From: JBCCAG01 sp050330955
GTDB lineage: Bacteria > Cyanobacteriota > Cyanobacteriia > CAKZMO01
Reading direction: 5' to 3'
DNA length: 64,000 nt
Assembly (NCBI GenBank): GCA_050330955.1
Contig: JBHJHJ010000003.1
Location: forward strand, 12,000-75,999
In this document: piece by piece, positions 26,646 through 35,716 of the stretch
How positions within the stretch are numbered: the stretch's first letter is position 1
How the letters are laid out: the number at the start of each line of letters is the position of its first letter
The notes under the pieces: model-generated
The model's input: the letters and a program-made list of their open reading frames with translations, nothing else
Database searches by the model: none
Told to the model about the DNA's origin: nothing
Translations under genes and position numbers: made by a program

Positions 26646-27086
26646 TTACGACGCGTCCTTCGCCCCGGCGCGGAAAAACTGCTTCAGAATCTCCGTTGGC
26701 TTGCGGTCCCACGTATCTTCATGGCGATAAATCAGCCCCCGCTCATTCAGGCTATAGGTGGACTGGCCATTAAAAAACACCTCCGCCCGCCAGGGCACCC
26801 TCAGCGTTCCTCGCACCGTCCAGTCTGCCAAAATTACGTCTGGCGAGTGAGAATAGACATCGTGCAGGTCAAAATGTAGGTCCGTGAAAAACAGCCCGCC
26901 GTGGAACCGCAGGGTCCAGAAGATGATGCGGTAGTTAAACTTGCCCTTGAAGGTGTTTACCGGGTCGGTGAAATAAATGTCTTGGGTGTAGATGTCGTAG
27001 GAGATATCCTCCTCAAACAGGGTGGGCAAATCCTGCTTGAGCACATCAATGGTTTGGGAGACCGGCATTGGCGTCGTCGCAGTCAC
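26646..27086 (-). CDS. DUF2358 family protein
   Basis: 146 residues. Belongs to the cyanobacteria/plant DUF2358 group with an NTF2/SnoaL-like cone fold: LKQDLPTLFEEDISYDIYT near the start, DPVNTFKGKFNYRIIFW in the middle and a C-terminal DTWDRKPTEILKQFF. Function unknown; no catalytic residues can be assigned. Lone gene, 38 bases downstream of the purU stop in reading order and followed by the minisatellite. Confidence 0.8.
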   Translation of the reverse strand: MTATTPMPVSQTIDVLKQDLPTLFEEDISYDIYTQDIYFTDPVNTFKGKFNYRIIFWTLRFHGGLFFTDLHFDLHDVYSHSPDVILADWTVRGTLRVPWRAEVFFNGQSTYSLNERGLIYRHEDTWDRKPTEILKQFFRAGAKDAS

Positions 27087-27124
27087 GGCGTGCCTCCTGA
27101 TTTAACACCTTTAGTGTAGACAAA

Positions 27125-27976
27125 TTACACAAACACCGCTGTGCGATTGCCGTATACCAGCACCCGATTTTGCAGGTGGGCCCGCACCGCCCGCGCCAGC
27201 ACCACCCGCTCTAGGTCTTTGCCCTTGCGAATCAAATCCGCCACCTCATCCCGATGGCTCACCCCCACCACATCCTGCTCAATAATTGGCCCCTCGTCTA
27301 AATCCACCGTGGCGTAGTGGGCCGTTGCGCCAATGATCTTGACGCCGCGCTCGTGGGCCCGCTGATAGGGGTTGGCTCCCGCAAAGGCCGGCAAAAAAGA
27401 ATGGTGAATGTTGATTACCCGGGGAAACTGGGCCAGGAGCGACGGGCTGAGCACCTGCATATATTTTGCCAGCACCACCAGGTCGATCTGGTACTGCTCT
27501 AGCAGGGCCAGCTGCGCCGCCTCCGCCTCCGCTTTCGTCTCTGGGGTGACCGGAACGTAGTGATAATCGATGCCAAACTGCTCGGCCACGGAGCGCAGCC
27601 GCTCGTGGTTGCTGATTACCAGGGGAACCTCCGCCGAAAATTCCTTGGCCTGCTGTCGCCATAGGAGGTCCAGCAGACAGTGGTCCTGCTTGGTCACCCA
27701 GATGGCCATCCGCGGCACCGCGTCGGAAAAGCAGATCTGCCAGCGGGCTTTGAGGGGCTGGGCGATCGCCTCGAAGGCCGGGGCAATTATGGGACGCGGC
27801 AGGTTGAATCCCGCTAGCTCCCACTCCATGCGGGTGAGGAATAGCCCCGCCGTCATGTCGGTGTGCTGCGCTGCGTGGATGATGTTGCCGCCGTTGGCGT
27901 AGATGAAGTTGGCGATTTTGGCGACAAGCCCCTGCTGGTCGGGGCAGGAGAAGAGGAGAACGGCGGTCGGGCTCAT
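27125..27976 (-). CDS. purU: Formyltetrahydrofolate deformylase
   Basis: 283 residues from the ATG at 27976; an upstream in-frame start at 28027 would overlap the next gene. It hydrolyses 10-formyl-THF to formate and THF, balancing one-carbon pools. N-terminal ACT domain (VLLFSCPDQQGLVAKIANF) and C-terminal formyltransferase-type catalytic domain with INIHHSFLPAFAGANPYQRAHERGV, containing the Asn-His-Asp-type active site motifs, and ATAHYATVDLDEGPIIEQD. 10 bases separate it from the upstream cupin gene, suggesting cotranscription. Confidence 0.95.
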   Translation of the reverse strand: MSPTAVLLFSCPDQQGLVAKIANFIYANGGNIIHAAQHTDMTAGLFLTRMEWELAGFNLPRPIIAPAFEAIAQPLKARWQICFSDAVPRMAIWVTKQDHCLLDLLWRQQAKEFSAEVPLVISNHERLRSVAEQFGIDYHYVPVTPETKAEAEAAQLALLEQYQIDLVVLAKYMQVLSPSLLAQFPRVINIHHSFLPAFAGANPYQRAHERGVKIIGATAHYATVDLDEGPIIEQDVVGVSHRDEVADLIRKGKDLERVVLARAVRAHLQNRVLVYGNRTAVFV

Positions 27977-27986
27977 TGTTTGCAGC

Positions 27987-28493
27987 TTATGCGGCAGATT
28001 TTTGGAAGTAGTATTCCCAGGCTGCAACGCAGGCCGCCGCTTCAGGGGTCTCCTCTTCCGGGAAGCGGGCCATGAAGTCTTTATCGGTCTGGGCGCAGTA
28101 GGGGCCTTCTTTGATCTCTAGCATAGCGGTGTTGGGGGCGAGGGCCACCAGGGTGTGGTAAGTTCCCTCGGGCAGCTCGATGGCGCGCACCGGGCCGCGA
28201 TCGCTTATGCGGTGCTGCCGAATCACCTGGCCCGCGTCGTCAAAGACTAGAATGCCGATGGCGCCCTGCAGCACCAGAAAGAACTCAAACCCGTTTACCT
28301 CGGGGGCGCGGTGGTGGCGGTGCGGCCTGACGTAGGTACCGGGCTGCATGACGTTGATGAAGCGCTGCACCCGCTCGTCAAGTTCGTGGAAGTTATGATT
28401 TTTCCGCAGGCGAGGGCTAGCGGCGGCCTGCTGCGCCGTTTCGTCAATTAGCGCTTGGGTCAGCAGCTTGTCGGTCAGCGATACGTGGGTCAT
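27987..28493 (-). CDS. WbuC-like cupin-fold metalloprotein
   Basis: 168 residues. Resembles WbuC-family cupins: RKNHNFHELDERVQRFINV, then PGTYVRPHRHHRAPEVNGFEF with the metal-binding His cluster, and the C-terminal IKEGPYCAQTDKDF. WbuC proteins are often found in O-antigen or surface sugar loci but their reaction is not settled. Here it sits upstream of purU, 10 bases apart. Confidence in the family is good, in function low. Confidence 0.8.
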   Translation of the reverse strand: MTHVSLTDKLLTQALIDETAQQAAASPRLRKNHNFHELDERVQRFINVMQPGTYVRPHRHHRAPEVNGFEFFLVLQGAIGILVFDDAGQVIRQHRISDRGPVRAIELPEGTYHTLVALAPNTAMLEIKEGPYCAQTDKDFMARFPEEETPEAAACVAAWEYYFQKSAA

Positions 28494-28656
28494 GGCGTTT
28501 TCAGGAGTGTTGAGGCTTGAATTCCGTCCAGTATAACCGCGCGCTATTTTTGCCCTATGGGGTGATCTAAGCTACATATTCACCAAACCCGATGCCTGAA
28601 GCGATCGCAATGGATAGGTCCGGGCACAGCCTGCTGTTCCCCTAGCAAGGGGGCAG

Positions 28657-29280
28657 CTAAAATTCAATGCCGGGCTGCGCTTTTACGCCCTGCTCCCGAA
28701 ACGGGTGCTTCACCAGGGTCATTTCTGTTACTAGGTCAGCCTGCTCGATCAATTCTGGTGGAGCGCCGCGCCCCGTCAAAATCACGTGGGAGTCTTCGGG
28801 CTTTTGCGCCAGGCCATCAGTCACCTGCGCCACCGAAAGGTAGCCCAGCTTCAGGGCAATGTTGACCTCATCCAGCAGAGTCAGCTTGACCTCGGGGTTG
28901 ACAATAAAGCTTAAGGCTTTTCCCCAAGCGGCTTCCGCCTTGGCGATGTCGCGATCGCGGTCCTGAGTTTCCCAGGTGAACCCTTCCCCCAGGGCATGAA
29001 ACTCAAGCTGGTCTTCCCACTGGCTGAGGACGGCTTTTTCTGCGGGCTCCCACGCCCCTTTGATGAACTGCACGATGGCGACCCGGTAGCCGTGCCCCAG
29101 CGATCGCACCACCATGCCCAGGGCGGCGGTGGTTTTGCCTTTGCCGTTTCCGGTGTGAACAATAATTAGCCCTTTCTCGCGGTTGCGCTCGGCCACGCGC
29201 TGCTCCTGCACTGCCTTGCGGCGCTGCATTTTGCGGCGGTATTGTTCTTGGTTGAGGTCGCTGGTGGTGGGTTCGGGCAT
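28657..29280 (-). CDS. cobO: Cob(I)yrinic acid a,c-diamide adenosyltransferase
   Basis: 207 residues. Adds the adenosyl group to cobalt in (pseudo)cobalamin synthesis. P-loop GNGKGKTTAALG near residue 45, FIKGAWEPAE and the LLDEVNIALKLGYLS motif are diagnostic of the CobO/BtuR family. N-terminal basic helix (RRKMQRRKAVQEQRVAERNREKG is typical of CobO). No cobalamin riboswitch is recognisable in the 177-base region shared with the divergent DUF362 gene. Confidence 0.95.
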   Translation of the reverse strand: MPEPTTSDLNQEQYRRKMQRRKAVQEQRVAERNREKGLIIVHTGNGKGKTTAALGMVVRSLGHGYRVAIVQFIKGAWEPAEKAVLSQWEDQLEFHALGEGFTWETQDRDRDIAKAEAAWGKALSFIVNPEVKLTLLDEVNIALKLGYLSVAQVTDGLAQKPEDSHVILTGRGAPPELIEQADLVTEMTLVKHPFREQGVKAQPGIEF

Positions 29281-29457
29281 GGCGTTGATGCGTAAATCCT
29301 GGGGGCTCTAGCCTACCGCAATTTGAACCATCTCAGATGAAGGGCAGAAGCAAGCCAGAAGCAAGCAGGCCGCTAAGGGAAATCTGACCTTTGATTTACC
29401 CTATTCTCAGCCGCGATCGCCATCATAGAGCTATGTAATGCTATCAGCACCAGACCC

Positions 29458-30543
29458 ATGCCCACTCGCCGCAAGCTGCTCAGACGATTTGGGTTTCTAG
29501 GGGGCGCCGTCCTTCTGCCCTCTGCCCTGAAAGCCCTCGGAGATGCATCGTTCAAATCTTCGGGTTCGCCCGCGCCTACACCCAAACCAGCGGCACCAAT
29601 GACATCCCCCATTGCGCTGGCTGCGCCTGCCGTAGCGGCGCCGAACCCCCACCGCGTCGTAGTCATCAGCACCACGGACCGAGCGGCAGGGGTGCGTCAG
29701 GCCATGGCGCTGCTCCAGCCCGCCAGCTTCAGCGGCAAGCGAGTGTTTATCAAACCCAACTACAACACCGGAGACCCCGCCCCCGCCGCCACCGACCCAG
29801 CCGTGCTAGAGGCCGTGGTGCAGGAAGTCCAAGGGGCAGGGGCCAGCCAAATCACCGTCGGCGATCGCTCTGGCATGGCCGACACTCGCAGCGCTATGCA
29901 GCAGATGCAGGTGTTTACGCTGGCCAACCGCTATGGCTTCACCCCCCTGGTGTTCAACGAGCTGGGGCGGGGCGACTGGCAATATTTTCCCAGCGAGGGA
30001 ACCAACTGGTCCCGCGGATTTGCGATCGCTAGACCCGTGCTCAACGCCGACGCGATCGTCAACCTCTGCTGCCTCAAAACCCACCGGTTTGGTGGCCACT
30101 TCACCCTGTCGCTGAAAAACACCATCGGCATGGTGGCCCGGTACGTCCCTGGCGACGGCCACGACTACATGCGCGAGCTGCACCGCTCCGCCAACCAACG
30201 GCTGATGATTGCTGAGGTGAACCGCGCCTACCGCCCCGCCATGGTGCTAATCGACGGGGTAGATGCCTTTGTGGGGGGCGGGCCAGAGCAGGGGCAGCGG
30301 GTGCGGGCCGGGGTGATGCTGGCGGGGACAGACCGCATCGCCGTGGACGCCGTGGGCATTGCGATTCTGCGGATGCTGGGGACGACGCGGGACGTCTCTA
30401 GCGGCTCCATTTGGAGCCAGGCGCAAATTCGCCGCGCCGCTGACCTGGGCCTGGGGGCGGTTGGCCCTCAGCAGATTGAGTTTGTGACGGGGGATGAGGC
30501 GGGCGATCGCCTGGTGGGGCAGCTGCGACCTTTTCTCACTTAG
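29458..30543 (+). CDS. Exported DUF362 protein
   Basis: 361 residues. The N-terminus TRRKLLRRFGFLGGAVLL is a twin-arginine-like signal followed by a Pro/Ala-rich linker. The body is DUF362: VFIKPNYNTGDPAPAATDP, VGDRSGM, NLCCLKTHRFGGHFTLSLKN and the IDGVDAFVGGGPEQG block. DUF362 proteins are sometimes fused to ferredoxin domains, but no Cys-rich cluster is seen here. Role unknown. Confidence 0.85.
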   Translation: MPTRRKLLRRFGFLGGAVLLPSALKALGDASFKSSGSPAPTPKPAAPMTSPIALAAPAVAAPNPHRVVVISTTDRAAGVRQAMALLQPASFSGKRVFIKPNYNTGDPAPAATDPAVLEAVVQEVQGAGASQITVGDRSGMADTRSAMQQMQVFTLANRYGFTPLVFNELGRGDWQYFPSEGTNWSRGFAIARPVLNADAIVNLCCLKTHRFGGHFTLSLKNTIGMVARYVPGDGHDYMRELHRSANQRLMIAEVNRAYRPAMVLIDGVDAFVGGGPEQGQRVRAGVMLAGTDRIAVDAVGIAILRMLGTTRDVSSGSIWSQAQIRRAADLGLGAVGPQQIEFVTGDEAGDRLVGQLRPFLT

Positions 30544-30641
30544 CAAAGCGGCCAGCGCTACAGATTCTCCGTCCTCCCGTTTCATCACCTTAAACTGGAG
30601 GGTGTGGTCTATGGCCACAGCGCCCTCTACCTCATCGCGCC

Positions 30642-31115
30642 ATGACGATTGAACTACTTTTTAACGCCGCCAACCTTTTCGTGCTCCCCTTCTGGGCCCT
30701 CATGGTCATAGCGCCGAGCTGGCCGGTGACCCGCCGCGTCATGGCCTCCATGCTGCCCTTCGTCGCTCTCGCGGCGCTCTATGTCTACTTTTTTGTCCTC
30801 AGCATCACGCCGGAGTCGGCCCAGTCTTTCAGCAGCGCTGGCCTGTCGGACATCGCTGCTCTGTTTGCCGACGAGCGCGTTGCCGCCACGGGCTGGGTTC
30901 ACTTTTTGGTGATGGATTTGCTCGCCGGGCGGTGGATCTATCAAGATGGGCAGGCCCACCAAATTTTTACCCGCCACTCCCTAGCGCTGTGTCTGTTTGC
31001 GGGGCCGATGGGGCTACTGTCCCATATCGTCACCCGCTGGATCGTCAATGCCCGGCGGCCTGCTTCCGAAGATGGCGCAGAGCCCACGGAAGCCGCGCCA
31101 TCCACAGCAAATTAG
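30642..31115 (+). CDS. ABA4-like membrane protein (DUF4281)
   Basis: 157 residues with four predicted membrane helices. Start LLFNAANLFVLPFWALMVI, then a GWVHFLVMDLLAGRWIYQD block with the conserved His and Asp and a final helix LCLFAGPMGLLSHIVTRW. This matches ABA4-like proteins; the plant member is needed for neoxanthin formation. In cyanobacteria the substrate is not known, though a carotenoid is a reasonable guess. The C-terminal 20 residues are an acidic tail. Confidence 0.85.
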   Translation: MTIELLFNAANLFVLPFWALMVIAPSWPVTRRVMASMLPFVALAALYVYFFVLSITPESAQSFSSAGLSDIAALFADERVAATGWVHFLVMDLLAGRWIYQDGQAHQIFTRHSLALCLFAGPMGLLSHIVTRWIVNARRPASEDGAEPTEAAPSTAN

Positions 31116-31233
31116 CTTTTCTGCAGGGCTTTGGCCCCGCAGTGCGGCAATTTGAAGTAGCTGCAGCAGTAGCCGTAAATGATGGGATTGTGTCACCATA
31201 TGAGGGACGCGTCGCAACTCCACATCAAGACCT

Positions 31234-31443
31234 ATGAACGAGCTTTCACCTTTGCTGAGGGAACTTTCTGGCCATCCCGTAGCCTTTCTAGGTGGCTTTT
31301 TCTCCGGTGCCTTTCGCCTCAGCCTCAACGAAGATCCGGTTAAGAACTGGCTGATGCAGCATAACGTCAACGGCCCTGTGCAGCCGGTCTCCACCCAGCC
31401 TGGGGAGAACGGCAGCGGCCCCCAGTCTATCTCTATTGATTAA
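31234..31443 (+). CDS. Small conserved hypothetical protein
   Basis: 69 residues. LLRELSGHPVAFLGGFFSGA then LSLNEDPVKNWLMQ forms a short amphipathic N-terminal half; the tail is Pro/Gly/Ser-rich and probably disordered. No named domain. I recall similar short proteins in cyanobacteria, but no family name can be given. It lies 17 bases before the next gene in the same direction, consistent with a shared mRNA. Confidence 0.6.
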   Translation: MNELSPLLRELSGHPVAFLGGFFSGAFRLSLNEDPVKNWLMQHNVNGPVQPVSTQPGENGSGPQSISID

Positions 31444-31460
31444 TTAGTTCTCTTGACTTT

Positions 31461-32882
31461 ATGAAAAACTGGCGGTTTCTGATTCAGCAGGAGGGCGATC
31501 GCGAGTGGTTGCCCCTTGAATCTCTTGAATCGGAAATTTTAGAGGGTCGCTATCGCCTCGTGGGTCAGTCCCAGCGGCAGCGGTATCCAGTTCAAATTCA
31601 TCTGGTTTACCGGGATTTGGAAGGGGCTGCACCCCGCCATCATCGCCGGGAGAGTCAAACCAATGATCAAGGCCTCGTGGGGATCTTCCCGTTTACGCGG
31701 CTCCAGCCCGGCCTCTGGCAGGTGGTATGTCAAATAGATACCGGTTCTGTTGCGCTTCATTTACAGGTAGTTCCCCAAGAAGGCGTCTCAGATTTGGAGC
31801 CCGAGCTCGACCTGTCGAGCTTTCCCCAGCTCCGCACCGAGGTAAGCCAGGCCGGGCCGCTCCTTAAGTCCCCATTGACTGCAACCTCATTAACTGCGGC
31901 CCCGTCTGCTGAGTCCTTGTCTGCTGAGCCCTTACCTGCTGAATCCCCGTCTCTTGAGAATGAGGGCCAGCCGGTTGAAGACAACGTCGCAGAGGTGGCG
32001 CGCGAGATTGACGGGGCTATGGCTTCGGTGGCAGATCTGTTTCAGACCGTAGAAGACATGGCAGACCAGGTGATCAACGCCATGGCCGCTCGCCTGTCAG
32101 ACGGCGGCTCCCTAGGCTCTACGCCGAACCCTGCCCCTGCTTCTTCGTCGGCGTCATCGCCGGCGTCATCGCCCACCGCCCAGGCGCCTGATCGCCAGGC
32201 ACCTCATCCTCAGGGGACTGGCCCTCAGACGCCCAACCCCCAGCCGGTCCTGCCAGCCACCATCGAACTTCAGTCCTCCGCCTATACCCTGCACCAAGGG
32301 CAGCCGCTGACGCTTCAAGGGACAATCTCAGGCGAGGGGGCCGCGCAGCTCCCCGCCACGCTCTCCCTGACGATAATAGAGCCCCACGCGGGAGAGGCGA
32401 TCGCTAAGCAGACCTATCCCGAGGCGATCGCCCAAATTCCCCAAAGCTTTAGCTGGGCTGTTTCTGCCTCCATACCGGCTAAGGCACAGCTTGTGCTGGC
32501 GCGGCTGTCGCTGCGCTCAACTGCGACACCCCAGCCTTGGCCCTTGGCTGAGTGCTCCTTTGCCATCATGGTGCTGAGTGAAGAGGCCGACAATCCGTTT
32601 CTTCTCCTCCCTGCCGACCCAGCTAACCAGGACGGAGGCCGCCAGCTTGAACCCCAAAAAACTGCTCGGCGCTCCTCCCCTGTTGAGCTGCCGCCATTTC
32701 TTAAGGGCAAAGCGACCGTTCCTCCAGAAACGAGAGCTGCTGCCCTTGCAAAAGTAGCTGAGATGAAGGGTGTAGCCGTGCACCAGGAACCGCCTTCTGA
32801 TTTAGACGAAGCTGCCGAAACCGCAAATCCGTTTCGGTATCCCAGCGGCGTTGAAGATTCGGACGATGCCACAGGGTCTTAA
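31461..32882 (+). CDS. Conserved hypothetical protein with beta-rich C-terminal domain
   Basis: 473 residues, no recognised family. Three parts: a beta-rich N-terminal domain (about 1-115, starting MKNWRFLIQQEGDREWLPLE and ending in GIFPFTRLQPGLWQVVCQ), a low-complexity Ala/Ser/Pro linker (about 125-265), and an Ig-like beta domain (about 266-370, IELQSSAYTLHQGQPLTLQG). A disordered C-terminus follows. No signal peptide or membrane helix is visible, so it is probably cytoplasmic. Function unknown. Confidence 0.65.
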   Translation: MKNWRFLIQQEGDREWLPLESLESEILEGRYRLVGQSQRQRYPVQIHLVYRDLEGAAPRHHRRESQTNDQGLVGIFPFTRLQPGLWQVVCQIDTGSVALHLQVVPQEGVSDLEPELDLSSFPQLRTEVSQAGPLLKSPLTATSLTAAPSAESLSAEPLPAESPSLENEGQPVEDNVAEVAREIDGAMASVADLFQTVEDMADQVINAMAARLSDGGSLGSTPNPAPASSSASSPASSPTAQAPDRQAPHPQGTGPQTPNPQPVLPATIELQSSAYTLHQGQPLTLQGTISGEGAAQLPATLSLTIIEPHAGEAIAKQTYPEAIAQIPQSFSWAVSASIPAKAQLVLARLSLRSTATPQPWPLAECSFAIMVLSEEADNPFLLLPADPANQDGGRQLEPQKTARRSSPVELPPFLKGKATVPPETRAAALAKVAEMKGVAVHQEPPSDLDEAAETANPFRYPSGVEDSDDATGS

Positions 32883-32966
32883 ACCCTTACAGCAATCCTG
32901 AATGGTTGGGGCGAGAGAGTAAGCGCCACTCATCCCTGCTCCCGCCTACATGTTGTGGGCGATTGA

Positions 32967-32997
32967 GTATCGCGATACGTTGGTTTAACAATGTTAA
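32967..32997. promoter_or_regulatory. Two palindromes upstream of psaI
   Basis: A perfect 12-bp palindrome GTATCGCGATAC (32967-32978) is followed seven bases later by TTAACA-A-TGTTAA (32985-32997). They lie about 120-150 bases before the psaI ATG and are plausible regulator sites in the psaI-psaL promoter region. A match to the high-light element HLR1 (TTACA-type direct repeats) is only partial. Confidence 0.35.
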
Positions 32998-33116
32998 AAA
33001 TTCTTAGCAGATAGGCTGTGGCTGCAGGATTCACAGTACAGTCGAATCTACGGATATCCGCCACTGCCTTGAGCGGGCGGTCTTTTATACCTTTGTTGCA
33101 TTCTGTAGGAAATATT

Positions 33117-33233
33117 ATGGCAGCATCCTATTTACCTTCTATCCTAGTGCCCATCGTTGGGTTGGTGTTCCCCGCGGTTGCGATGTCTCTTCTGTTTATC
33201 TACATCGAGCGCGAGGATGCGTCTGGCATCTAG
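33117..33233 (+). CDS. psaI: Photosystem I subunit VIII PsaI
   Basis: 38 residues from ATG 33117, with AGGA at 33107-33110. A single membrane helix with the family pattern SYLPSILVPIVGLVFPAVAM then LLFIYIERED. PsaI sits beside PsaL and PsaM at the trimer-forming side of photosystem I in the thylakoid. The longer upstream frame from 33018 is not needed. It is followed by psaL after 71 bases, an arrangement common in cyanobacteria. Confidence 0.92.
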   Translation: MAASYLPSILVPIVGLVFPAVAMSLLFIYIEREDASGI

Positions 33234-33304
33234 AGCGAAGATGCATCTGGCATCTAAAGCGGCATTGGCCTCGATTAACACTAGTATTTGTGGAGAAAAA
33301 TAAA

Positions 33305-33817
33305 ATGACGCAGATCCCTGAATTTGTTCCTAACCCTCCGAAGCTTGAGCAGGTTACCCCTCCAGATAGTCCTGAGGTGGGTAATCTAGCGACCCCAATC
33401 AACTCATCGGCGTTCACGCGGGCCTTTATCAACAATTTGCCGGCCTACCGGGAAGGTCTATCTCCCCAGCGGCGTGGGCTGGAAATTGGCATGGCTCACG
33501 GCTACTTGCTTTACGGCCCATTTGCTCTGCTCGGTCCGCTGCGCGGCTCCGATGTCTCTGGGTTTGCTGGGGCTGCTGCAGCGATTCTACTGGTGCTGAT
33601 TCTAACGGTTTGTCTGTCGCTCTATTCCAGTAACGGCGTCAAAAAACCCATTTCGACCTTAACGACCCCTAACCCTCCCGAAGCGTTGAGTACGGTCGAG
33701 GGCTGGAGTGAGTTTGCGGGTGGCTTCCTCGTAGGCGGTATCGGCGGCGTTATTTTCGCTTATCTCTTGGTTCAGGTGCTGGATGCGGGCGTATTTGACG
33801 TCATCGGCATGGGATAG
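33305..33817 (+). CDS. psaL: Photosystem I reaction-centre subunit XI PsaL
   Basis: 170 residues from ATG 33305 (GGAG at 33291-33294, 10 bases upstream); GTG 33290 would add five residues. PsaL joins photosystem I monomers into trimers or tetramers. Typical blocks: TPINSSAFTRAFINNLPAYR, RRGLEIGMAHGYLLYGPFA, and a last helix FAGGFLVGGIGGVIFAYLLV. The loop before the last helix is Pro-containing (TLTTPNPPEALSTVEGW). Cotranscribed with psaI and ended by the hairpin at 33828-33860. Confidence 0.95.
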   Translation: MTQIPEFVPNPPKLEQVTPPDSPEVGNLATPINSSAFTRAFINNLPAYREGLSPQRRGLEIGMAHGYLLYGPFALLGPLRGSDVSGFAGAAAAILLVLILTVCLSLYSSNGVKKPISTLTTPNPPEALSTVEGWSEFAGGFLVGGIGGVIFAYLLVQVLDAGVFDVIGMG

Positions 33818-33827
33818 GTTTCACCAC

Positions 33828-33860
33828 AGCGTCAGCGAGAACCCGGTTCTCGCTGACGCT
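33828..33860 (+). terminator. Hairpin terminator of psaI-psaL
   Basis: AGCGTCAGCGAGAACC and GGTTCTCGCTGACGCT are perfect 16-base complements with a one-base centre, so the folded loop is about 5 bases. GTATTGTTTA follows. It starts 11 bases after the psaL stop. Confidence 0.8.
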
Positions 33861-33926
33861 GTATTGTTTAGATCAATATTATTTAGCTGGACTTAGACTC
33901 AAAGCACCGATCCAAGGCACTGCAGG

Positions 33927-34517
33927 TTATGAAGCCCGCTTCAACAGAGGTTGGCTCGGCGGGTACGGTCTGGGAATGGCGACGGGATGATTAGGCCGAA
34001 GATTGAACAGCAGGTCATTGAGACGATCTAGAACCTGCGTGAAATCGGCGGCGATCGCGCTGCAGTTTTGCGGCGTCAGTCTAGGGACGTGGATGAATAG
34101 GCCAAACGTGCCCGAATGGTTCTGCAGGTGGCTGAGAACGTCGTAGTAAAGGCGGTTGCAGACAAATCGACCTGCGTCGTGGCTGATTTCTGTGGTCGAT
34201 AGGCCTTTCTGTAGCGCGGGCAGGGGTAGGGGTGAGTGTATTGCCCTGGTTTCCCCCACAGCCGTTGATTCTAGTCCTAGCTTGTGCCTTGGCTCGCCCA
34301 TGCCGCAGCACACCACGGCAGCAGGCTTGTAAGCCTCTATCGCCTCAATCACCTGCTGAGGCGCCTGTTCAAAGTGGACCGGAAGTCGACGTAGAAAGCG
34401 CAAAGTTGAGAGCTGAGGATAGGTCGCGCCCACAATTTGCAATAGGTCATCAGACGCGTTGGAAGGCTGGTCAGCTCTCCAAACCTGGAACGAGGTTAAA
34501 AGGATGTCTTGAAACAT
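33927..34517 (-). CDS. Pyroglutamyl-peptidase I-like cysteine peptidase
   Basis: 196 residues. C15 family peptidase that removes N-terminal pyroglutamate. The catalytic triad can be placed: E83 (GLESTAVGE), C120 (GRFVCNRLYY) and H143 (FIHVP). The N-terminus ILLTSFQVWR replaces the usual LxTGFxPF motif, a divergence shared by cyanobacterial members. Lone gene, convergent with psaL. Confidence 0.82.
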   Translation of the reverse strand: MFQDILLTSFQVWRADQPSNASDDLLQIVGATYPQLSTLRFLRRLPVHFEQAPQQVIEAIEAYKPAAVVCCGMGEPRHKLGLESTAVGETRAIHSPLPLPALQKGLSTTEISHDAGRFVCNRLYYDVLSHLQNHSGTFGLFIHVPRLTPQNCSAIAADFTQVLDRLNDLLFNLRPNHPVAIPRPYPPSQPLLKRAS

Positions 34518-34951
34518 GGCACGGCCAGCCTAAAAATTCTTACGTCGGAAAAGAGGGCTTGTCAGTGAGGTGATGCTTCTCATGGGCGATTAGCTAATAC
34601 AATTGCCGATGAACCTAGCAGGGAAATGGCCTGCGAGCAGCCATCTTGCGGGTCTATTCCTGCGCGGTCTGCTCATACATGGTTTACTGCTACGTGGTCT
34701 ACAAACGATGACTACCGTAAATGCACTGCATAGATTCAGTCTATGGAGTTTATAGATATACCCTCAGCCAAATGCGTAAGCTTAATGCTTATTTAATAAA
34801 GGGATCGTGACAACTTATCTAGACTTTAACCTTGGCTTATCACCTTACTACGTTTTTGCTGCATTACGCCCATGTCGCAGGTTAGCTGATATAAACGGAA
34901 ACACCGTAAAATACAGGGCCAGCTAGCCAATTGAACCTGAGGGGCTTACGA
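34518..34951. other. 434-base intergenic region
   Basis: Divergent spacer between the peptidase and the hydroxylase gene. No gene or clear repeat was found. The AT-rich part at 34780-34820 is a plausible promoter zone for the rightward gene, without a clear -35/-10 pair. Confidence 0.3.
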
Positions 34952-35707
34952 ATGAAATCGATTTCTGGATTCACCGTTAAACAGTTAGAGAAAGTCGTAC
35001 CGTATATCGAGAGAGCGGTGCCAGCCTACTCCAAAGTCGGAGAGTCTGTCTTTTTTTCTAAAGAGCAATTTCCTTGGGCCACGCACTTAGAAGCGCACTG
35101 GACCACGATTCGTAAAGAGTTAGACAGTGTTCTAGAACGGGTTGACGAACTGCCAAACTTTCAAGATATTTCGAAACGACAGTACCGGATTGCCAACGAC
35201 AATCGTTGGAAGACCTATTTCTTCTGGGCCTTTGGCTTTCGCGCCGAAGGGAACTGCCAGCGCTGCCCTGAGACGACAGCGCTACTAGAGAAAATTCCAG
35301 GGCTCAAGGTGGCTTTTTTTTCGATCCTAGCGCCCGGAAAACACATTCCTCGCCATCGGGGCAAGCACAAGGGATTGATCCGCTACCATCTGGGGCTCAA
35401 GGTGCCAGAACCTGCTGACCAGTGCTATATCCAGGTCGATGATCAAGTCGCCCGCTGGCAAGAGGGCAAGAGCCTAATCTTTGACGACACCTATTATCAC
35501 GAGGTCTGGAACAACACAGAGGGCTACCGGGCCGTTCTGTTTTTAGATATTGTGCGTCCGATGCGGTTTCCCCTGTCCCTGGTCAACTGGCTGGTGTGTC
35601 GCTTGGTGGCTGCGTCGCCTATTGTGCAGGACGCCCGGAAGAGCCACGACGCCTGGGAAAAGAAGTTTGAGGCCACCGCACAGCGTGAGCGGGTTACAGA
35701 ATCGTAG
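34952..35707 (+). CDS. Aspartyl/asparaginyl beta-hydroxylase-like dioxygenase
   Basis: 251 residues from ATG 34952 (GAGGGG upstream). An iron/2-oxoglutarate dioxygenase of the AspH/LpxO group. The double-stranded beta-helix core shows FSILAPGKHIPRHRGKHKG (first metal His and an Arg for 2-oxoglutarate), YHLGLKVP and FDDTYYHEVWN (second His). Members hydroxylate peptide side chains or acyl chains such as lipid A. No membrane segment is evident. It is convergent with the MFS gene, 9 bases between stops, and close to the Rieske and oxoamine synthase genes. Confidence 0.85.
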   Translation: MKSISGFTVKQLEKVVPYIERAVPAYSKVGESVFFSKEQFPWATHLEAHWTTIRKELDSVLERVDELPNFQDISKRQYRIANDNRWKTYFFWAFGFRAEGNCQRCPETTALLEKIPGLKVAFFSILAPGKHIPRHRGKHKGLIRYHLGLKVPEPADQCYIQVDDQVARWQEGKSLIFDDTYYHEVWNNTEGYRAVLFLDIVRPMRFPLSLVNWLVCRLVAASPIVQDARKSHDAWEKKFEATAQRERVTES

Positions 35708-35716
35708 GCGACCCCG

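Noticed and set aside
29281..29457. Cobalamin riboswitch ahead of cobO
   Set aside because: No B12-box-like sequence or suitable stem arrangement could be found in the 177 bases.
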